Below the pieces are notes generated by a model. It saw only the letters and a list, made by a program, of their open reading frames with translations. It made no database searches and was not told the origin of the DNA. A DNA stretch of 6,623 nt from contig JAHWHA010000018.1 in NCBI GenBank assembly GCA_019323665.1, forward strand, positions 1 to 6,623, given 5' to 3'. Both the position numbers and the translations under genes were made by a program. Positions 1 to 5,000 of this stretch are shown one piece after another. The DNA is from Candidatus Woesearchaeota archaeon. GTDB taxonomy: Archaea; Nanobdellota; Nanobdellia; Woesearchaeales; JAGVZT01. Numbering within the stretch: the stretch's first letter is position 1; the number at the start of each line of letters is the position of its first letter.

Positions 1-60
1 ATTGTAAATATGGTAGGTGCGCTGAAAAAGAGGGTGAGGGAAAGAGCACAAGCTTTATAA
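1..60 (+). CDS. Possible 3' end of an upstream gene (partial)
   Basis: Frame 1 is open from the window edge and ends at TAA (58-60). It encodes a short, basic, helix-like tail reading IVNMVGALKKRVRERAQAL. No function can be given from 19 residues. If real, the stop codon lies inside the TATA box of the next gene, a common compact arrangement in small archaeal genomes. Frame 3 is also open, to a TAA at 78-80, so the reading frame is not certain. Frame 1 is preferred because its residues form a plausible amphipathic C-terminal helix. Confidence 0.35.
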   Translation: MVNMVGALKKRVRERAQAL

Positions 61-63
61 ATA
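54..63 (+). promoter_or_regulatory. Archaeal TATA box for the coiled-coil gene
   Basis: TTTATAAATA sits about 43 nt ahead of the first candidate start codon. Archaeal transcription usually begins about 25 nt downstream of the box, which would give a start near 80-87 and a leader of only about 10-20 nt, just enough to hold the SD at 90-95. The preceding purine-rich bases could act as a BRE but are not a strong match. Confidence 0.6.
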
Positions 64-89
64 TTGGAAGTGAGTTATAAATGTTGAAA

Positions 90-95
90 GAGGTG
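90..95 (+). promoter_or_regulatory. Shine-Dalgarno site that helps decide the start
   Basis: GAGGTG matches the archaeal anti-SD complement well. It lies 1 nt before the ATG at 97 and 4 nt before the second, adjacent ATG at 100. The 4-nt spacing is more workable, so translation probably begins at 100, giving a protein that starts MRLFGKEK. Confidence 0.6.
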
Positions 96-96
96 C

Positions 97-1164
97 ATGA
101 TGAGGCTTTTTGGCAAAGAAAAGCAGATAGAGAAAAGTGAAGCTGCAGTTGCTGCAACCGTTGAGCAGAAGCCAAGCTCGGAAAAAAAACTCAGCAGCAG
201 TAATGGAAGTTTTGAAGCAGAACTTACTAGGCTTAAAGCGCAGGTTGATTCTTTGGGTGAGCTTCGCAAGGTGTTTGGCGAGCGATTCTCAACTATTCAT
301 GAGACTCTTGGTGAGCTGCGCGGCATGATTATTGAGACAAACAAAGACCTGCAGAATATAAGGGTCAAAACAACAAAGTCAGTTGATCTTGTTGAGGCAG
401 TGCAGCCTGACAAGCTTATGACTGAGCTCAGGAAACAGGATGTTAAGATAGAGGTTCTAAAAGCGAATATAGAGAGCAATGAGGCTCGCATGGAGACTAT
501 TCTTAATGAGTTACGTGAGCTGAGGAACAAGTTGAATGCTTTCCGTGGGATTGAGGAGATAGTAAAGCTCAGCCAGGAGGTCAAAGATGAGCTTATTGAT
601 ATAAGGAAGGTCAAGAGTGTTGCGGAGCGCCATTCTGATAAGATTGAGAGCATGTTCATTGATTTTCAGAATCGCATCAAGGAGCTGACAGGTTTGGAGG
701 ATGATGTAAAGGCCAACAAGGCAAACCTTGAGAAACTGCTGAAAGATTTTGATGAGCTCAAGCTGGGGGTGCTCGAGAAAGCTGAGAAAAAGGATGTTGA
801 TAAGATAATTAAGACAAGCAGGGAGTTTGAAAATCACACAACTCGGGCAATCACACTACTCAATAGGGTTTTCATTGAGTTTGAGCAGGATCTTAAAAAG
901 GAGTTTGACACCAGACTGGCACAGCTGGATGGGGTTGAGGGTATTCTCAAGGAGCTGGCAAAAGAATCCCCAAATCTTGATAAGAATATAGGACAGCTGA
1001 ATGAGCTTATCCAGAAACAGATGGAGTCAAAGAAATCAGGGAGCAAGAAGAAGGGGCTTTTGGCAAGGTTAACGGGAAAAAAGAAGGAGGGAAGTGGTGA
1101 GAAAAAAGAGGGATCCTCAGGAGGCGAGGATATTGATTTGAAATCTCTTGGGATTGAAGAGTGA
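97..1164 (+). CDS. Cytosolic coiled-coil protein of unknown function
   Basis: The product is 355 residues (354 if the ATG at 100 is used). It has no signal peptide, no membrane segment and no cysteine. After a short basic start (RLFGKEK) and a low-complexity Ala/Ser/Lys stretch (about 11-37), residues 38-310 are almost wholly charged heptad-like helix rich in Leu, Glu and Lys. Few helix breakers occur; candidates lie near 101-106 (AVQPDK), 150 (FRG), 198-200 and 291-292 (SP). Residues 311-333 form a strongly basic patch containing KKKGLLARLTGKKK. A Gly/Ser spacer and an acidic tip, EDIDLKSLGIEE, follow. The look is that of an elongated scaffold or tether, with ends that could bind a membrane, nucleic acid or a partner. 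The helical pattern resembles hypothetical coiled-coil proteins I associate with DPANN archaea, but I cannot name a family. It has its own promoter and a 200-nt gap behind it, so it is probably not in the downstream operon. Confidence 0.9.
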   Translation: MMRLFGKEKQIEKSEAAVAATVEQKPSSEKKLSSSNGSFEAELTRLKAQVDSLGELRKVFGERFSTIHETLGELRGMIIETNKDLQNIRVKTTKSVDLVEAVQPDKLMTELRKQDVKIEVLKANIESNEARMETILNELRELRNKLNAFRGIEEIVKLSQEVKDELIDIRKVKSVAERHSDKIESMFIDFQNRIKELTGLEDDVKANKANLEKLLKDFDELKLGVLEKAEKKDVDKIIKTSREFENHTTRAITLLNRVFIEFEQDLKKEFDTRLAQLDGVEGILKELAKESPNLDKNIGQLNELIQKQMESKKSGSKKKGLLARLTGKKKEGSGEKKEGSSGGEDIDLKSLGIEE

Positions 1165-1180
1165 TATCAAAATTGTGATA
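1162..1180 (+). other. Small inverted repeat at the end of the coiled-coil gene
   Basis: TATCA (1165-1169) and TGATA (1176-1180) can pair across a 6-nt loop directly after the stop codon. The stem is only 5 bp and AT-rich, and no T-run follows. It is therefore a weak candidate for a 3' end structure and not a confident terminator. Confidence 0.2.
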
Positions 1181-1195
1181 ACGTAAACTAACAAT

Positions 1196-1236
1196 ATTGG
1201 CAGTGTATTTAGACATTCTATTAGGGCAGTGCCAAT
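1196..1236. repeat. Inverted repeat ATTGGCA ... TGCCAAT, possible operator
   Basis: ATTGGCA (1196-1202) and its exact complement TGCCAAT (1230-1236) flank a 27-nt spacer. The element GGCAGTG also occurs as a direct repeat at 1199-1205 and 1225-1231, and the second copy extends to the near-palindrome GGCAGTGCC (1225-1233). The repeat lies about 50-90 bp upstream of the candidate TATA boxes of the winged-helix gene. Two half-sites that far apart suit a regulator site as well as an RNA hairpin, since the loop would be long. No protein has been shown to bind it, and a 7-bp match can arise by chance in 200 nt. Confidence 0.35.
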
Positions 1237-1286
1237 CTCTTTGCAGTATGTTGTCAACCAGCAGAAGCTATGCATAAACCAAAATC

Positions 1287-1294
1287 TTTATATA
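1287..1294 (+). promoter_or_regulatory. Candidate distal TATA box for the regulator operon
   Basis: TTTATATA is preceded by A-rich bases (1281-1284) that could serve as a BRE. Transcription would be expected near 1312-1320, leaving a leader of roughly 45-50 nt before the GTG at 1365. This is the better match to the archaeal consensus of the two boxes here. Confidence 0.5.
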
Positions 1295-1320
1295 TAGGTT
1301 ATATCCAAAAGCATATAATA

Positions 1321-1327
1321 TTATAAA
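1321..1327 (+). promoter_or_regulatory. Candidate proximal TATA box for the regulator operon
   Basis: TTATAAA lies 44 nt before the GTG start, nearly the same geometry as the TATA box and start of the coiled-coil gene (43 nt). It would yield a short leader of about 13-20 nt. The region is AT-rich enough for either box to be fortuitous, and both could be used. Confidence 0.4.
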
Positions 1328-1364
1328 CAAAAGATGAAATAATTATATTGAAAAGGGTATAACT

Positions 1365-1922
1365 GTGATTTTTGGTGATGTTGATCTAGAGATAATGGAA
1401 CTTTTTTCTAAGGATATTGTTGCCTATTTCAGCATCAACCAGATCGCCAAGCTTATTGGAAAAACTTACCCTTATGTGAACAAGAGAGTTGGTTATCTAA
1501 TTGAGGAAGGGATTTTGAAGAAAAATGTTGTTGGTGCTTCTCATCTCTGCTCTGTGAATTTTTCGAATGATAAGGCAATTGTACTTCTGAGTCTTGTTGA
1601 GATTGAGAAAAGAGATAGATTCTGGAATACCAGGCAAGAGCTCCAAAAGGCGTTTGAGTTGATTGTAAAGGATAATGAAGAGAGAGTTTTTCACTGTGTG
1701 CTAATGCACAAGAAACAGTTGATTTTTGTGGTTGATGATTCTAAGTGTAAAGTAAAAATTGAGGGTTATGATACAAAATGCGTTGATAAGCCCGGGTTTA
1801 AGAAACTCCTGCTGGAAGGGGCAATTCTGCAGGACCATACAATAATATCTGGCTTTGAGCGCTACTTTGAATTTATTAGAGGAGTTGAGCGTGAGCTTAA
1901 GCTGAAAAGCATACCATTGTGA
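1365..1922 (+). CDS. Winged helix-turn-helix regulator with a degenerate nucleotidyltransferase-like C-terminus
   Basis: This 185-residue cytosolic protein probably binds DNA. Residues 6-16 form helix 1, 24-31 helix 2 (INQIAKLIG), 34-47 the recognition helix (TYPYVNKRVGYLIEE) and 50-66 the wing. The pattern fits MarR/ArsR-like winged helices. The C-terminal half ends with QDHTIISGFERYFEFI (156-171). This resembles the end of archaeal wHTH proteins fused to a MNT-type nucleotidyltransferase domain, but the catalytic GS...DxD motifs are not visible. Where they would be expected there is only VLMHKKQLIFVVDD (112-125), so the domain may be a non-enzymatic sensor or dimer module. The GTG start follows AAAAGGG (1351-1357). 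An in-frame stop at 1335 bounds the frame, and the next in-frame ATG (1395) would cut into helix 1. The stop codon abuts the surface-protein gene, which suggests co-transcription and local control of it. Regulatory function is inferred. Confidence 0.85.
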   Translation: MIFGDVDLEIMELFSKDIVAYFSINQIAKLIGKTYPYVNKRVGYLIEEGILKKNVVGASHLCSVNFSNDKAIVLLSLVEIEKRDRFWNTRQELQKAFELIVKDNEERVFHCVLMHKKQLIFVVDDSKCKVKIEGYDTKCVDKPGFKKLLLEGAILQDHTIISGFERYFEFIRGVERELKLKSIPL

Positions 1923-1927
1923 AGATG
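1919..1927 (+). promoter_or_regulatory. Translationally coupled start of the surface-protein gene
   Basis: The regulator's stop TGA (1920-1922) is overlapped by an in-frame GTG (1919-1921), giving a GTGA junction. An ATG follows 2 nt after the stop (1925). Both starts feed the same frame and differ by only two residues. No clear Shine-Dalgarno precedes either one (1901-1918 has none), so initiation probably depends on ribosomes finishing the regulator gene. The upstream in-frame stop at 1898 rules out earlier starts except non-standard ones. Confidence 0.55.
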
Positions 1928-2032
1928 TTCGTGGCACTACACAAAAAGGGGAGAAGTAGGAGTAAACAGATTCTATTAGCTGTAATTAGCTTAAGTGTAG
2001 TGCTACTTGTTTCAGGGCTAATGGGTTTTGCT
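1925..2032 (+). other. Signal peptide of the surface protein (residues 1-36)
   Basis: A basic n-region (K7, K8, R10, R12, K14) is followed by a hydrophobic stretch from I16 to F35. The sequence GLMGFA then precedes DEYSQ, giving a plausible signal peptidase I site after A36. There is no lipobox cysteine. An uncleaved N-terminal anchor is possible, but the Ala-x-Ala-like end favours cleavage and export by Sec. Confidence 0.8.
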
Positions 2033-5000
2033 GATGAATATTCACAAAGCGTGGTCAGCAATATTTCTCTTAACAAATGGGAGTATTTTGTTGGAGAGAG
2101 CGTCATAATAAAGTTAGTGCCACCATTTGAAGCGCGAAGCTTAATCATAGTCTACAATGACAGCGCGTATGAATATGCTGGCACTCTTGAAGAGAATATT
2201 GAATATTTGCCAAAATGGGTTGGTGAATATAGTTTGAGATTAGCTGATATTTACACCAGCTCCTTTGAAGAAGTGAGTTTCCAAGTGCTAGCCCCTGATA
2301 CTAACTCGAGTGAAGAGTATTTTGGCAGTTTTTCATCAAGTGACATTGATAATAATAGCCCAGGGCTATTTGGACTGCCAGAACAAAATTCAGATGGCTG
2401 TGATGATATTTCGATTTTCAGAGAGCAGGCTGAGGGGCTTAAACAAGGGGGGATTAGCACTGTTAGGCTCTATCTAATAAGTCATGAAAGTACTTGCAAC
2501 AATGTTGGTGTTGTTGAGATAATTCCGGATGGATGGAGTATGGTAGAATATCCAGAAGATATTGGTAATTACACAGAGGGCATCCTAAACATGCATATCC
2601 CCTATCTCAACCAAGGTTCTGTTCGAAGTCTTGAATACAAAGTGCAAGCACCTTCTGATGAAACACAGTATCACTTTGAAACAATTCTGATATATGGCAA
2701 CAGCACTCATGACATTACCAAGAGAAGCAGCGCTTGGATTGAAGTGAACTCCTCTAGAGCCTGGTTTGAAACAGGGCTCGATCTGTATGGTGATGATACA
2801 ATATTGACAAGAGGTATTAGCACTGGATATGGTTACCGTGCAATTGGATCTGTTACTAATATTGGAATTGCAGTCAAAAATTATACAACATACTACAGGC
2901 TGTTCTTTGACCCTGCCGTGTTTAGGGTATACGCTGGCAATGGCTGCAATGTAGTTGAAAGCAGCCCAAAAGACTACCTTGAATGCCAATTCGAGGATTT
3001 TGAGGAGAACAAAACATATTCATTTGAATTTGAGATTGAGGCTCTGGAGGAGCAAACTGGCTATTTGGATGTTAAAGTAACATATGATCCACCAATGAAA
3101 GAACCTGGCTGGTTAACAAAAGTTTTCAATAAGTTAAAAATATGTTTGGGTAAGATATATGAGTTCTTCAGAGCTGGCATTACAGGTTTCGTCACAGTAG
3201 AGAGTGCACCAATAGCCTCTCCTGCGGAGGTGAAAAGCACAAATACTGTTCCTATAGCTTCACTAAAAAGTATCGACCGATTTGTAACCGGCAATGTGAA
3301 ACTTGATTGCTCAGAGAGTTATGATCCTGATGGTGACAACCTAAATTATGCGTTTGCGATATCAGATGATAGAAGCTTTAATACCAAGAGGACGCTGTGT
3401 CTTGGTGAGGAGTCTGTGTGCGATTGGGACACCTCAGAAACCGAAGATATCTGCAAAAAAGATTGTTATATTAAGGCTGTTGTCTATGATGACATTCTAA
3501 CATCTGAATCCAAGATTATAATCACAAGTGTTGACAACACACCCCCACAGATTACCAAGATTGTGCCAGCCTCTGGCGAAAGCCTAAAAACAGCTTCTGG
3601 TTCTGCAAGATGTGTGGCAGAAGACCAATATGAATTAGATTATTCTATAGAGGTGTTTTATCAAGGGGGCTGGCACAGTTTATGTGAGAGGAGTGAGTGC
3701 AGCTATGATCTTTCGGATGTTGAAGATAGTGAGATTAGGATTAGATGCACTGTGAAAGACAGATTCTTTGAGGTTTCAGAAACAAGCAGAAGAATCAGAT
3801 TGGATATTGAAGATAAGCTCAGTGTACCAAACAGCATAACTAGTGGATCAGGTACAAGTACAACTGGCTTCAGTGGAAGTAGTGTTGGTGGAGGAACAGC
3901 ATCTGGTTCGATGGGTAAGGAAGAATCCCAAAATGATGAAGGATTTGTGAAGGTATGGATAACAACTGAGCTTGGATTGTTTGTGAGCTCAAGCCAAGAC
4001 ACAAGTAACATAGAGATTGAGATTTCTGACAGCAGCGAGGTAAAGAGAAATCATACAGTAAAGATATTGACGGACAAAGGAAACGGATTAAAGGATGCCT
4101 TGGTTGAGTTTGATGCAGGTCCAATCAACTCCTTAAAGCTGCACAACACCAATACAAAAAAGGAGTTGAAGATAAGAATTGAGGAACTCACAGAGCTTGA
4201 GGACATAAGCATACGAGGAAGGTCTGTAAAGAGGGTTTATGCAATTGATCCTAGTGGGACTGATTTCACTGATGGGCTGGTGAGTGTAACTGCCCAAGGC
4301 TCTGAATTGTGGAAATGCGCTAACTGGGATTTTGCAGGACAAAGATGTCTGGGGTATTGGAAAAGAATAATGGGCATAGTACCAGATACTGAGTATTCTT
4401 TTGTGCTTACACCAGATGATCCTGGCTATGCAGAAACAGGTGTTGCTTCTGTAAATACCATAAAATCAATATACCATCCAGGGGAGATTGCTGAAATATT
4501 GATAGTGGTACTTGACACAAGTGGTTATCTTGTTAGTGGTGCAGATGTTGAATTAACTGTGACAGCACCAGATAATAACTCCACATTCTATTCGACAAGG
4601 ATTGGAGATATTATGGAAACAAGCAAGGGAGTTTATGTGGTCAATTATTCTGACACTTCAATTGAAGGGAATTATACAATATTTGTGGAAGCCATATCTT
4701 CAGGAGTTAATACAACTATGATTTCGCACTTTGCTGTATATGAATCATATGAATTTGATATCCTAAGGGAATTGCCAGTGACAACTGACCCATGGCAAGG
4801 AGCATTTGACTCAGTGGTTAGGATACTATCCAACGAGTACACTGGAATGTTCAGCTATACTGAGGTGGTGCCTGCTGATTTTGAGGTTAGTGAATATGGT
4901 AATGCTGAGAAATCAGGGTATGTTGACAGAATTCATCTTACCTGGCACAATCTCACAAATGATTCAATAGTTAGTTATAAAGCGCAGCCTCCGTTAGTAG

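Larger units (their letters stand above)
1165..1364. other. 200-nt intergenic region upstream of the regulator/surface-protein operon
   Basis: No convincing ORF, tRNA or other structured RNA is visible here. The region holds the inverted repeat at 1196-1236, a small odd palindrome GTTGTCAAC (1250-1258), and an AT-rich stretch from about 1280 to 1350 that contains two candidate TATA boxes. It is the only long non-coding gap in the window and therefore the natural control region for the operon that follows. Confidence 0.6.

Noticed and set aside
81..140. A 19-codon ORF (ATG at 81) overlapping the start of the coiled-coil gene, as a possible upstream ORF
   Set aside because: It has no Shine-Dalgarno, starts at or before the expected transcription start, and encodes a sequence with no recognisable character. 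It is most simply out-of-frame reading of the SD and gene start.
297..837. Minus-strand open frames opposite the coiled-coil gene
   Set aside because: They are antisense shadows of a clearly coding, heptad-patterned + strand gene. They have no promoter or SD and give Ser/Leu-rich low-quality translations.
1165..1364. A possible small RNA, tRNA or riboswitch in the intergenic gap
   Set aside because: There is no cloverleaf, no conserved T-loop and no strong stem. The only inverted repeat has a 27-nt loop, and the region fits a promoter and operator zone better.
2585..2989. A 134-codon minus-strand open frame
   Set aside because: It lies wholly within the continuous + strand surface-protein frame, has no start signals, and its composition is that expected from the reverse complement of Asn/Ser/Thr-rich coding.
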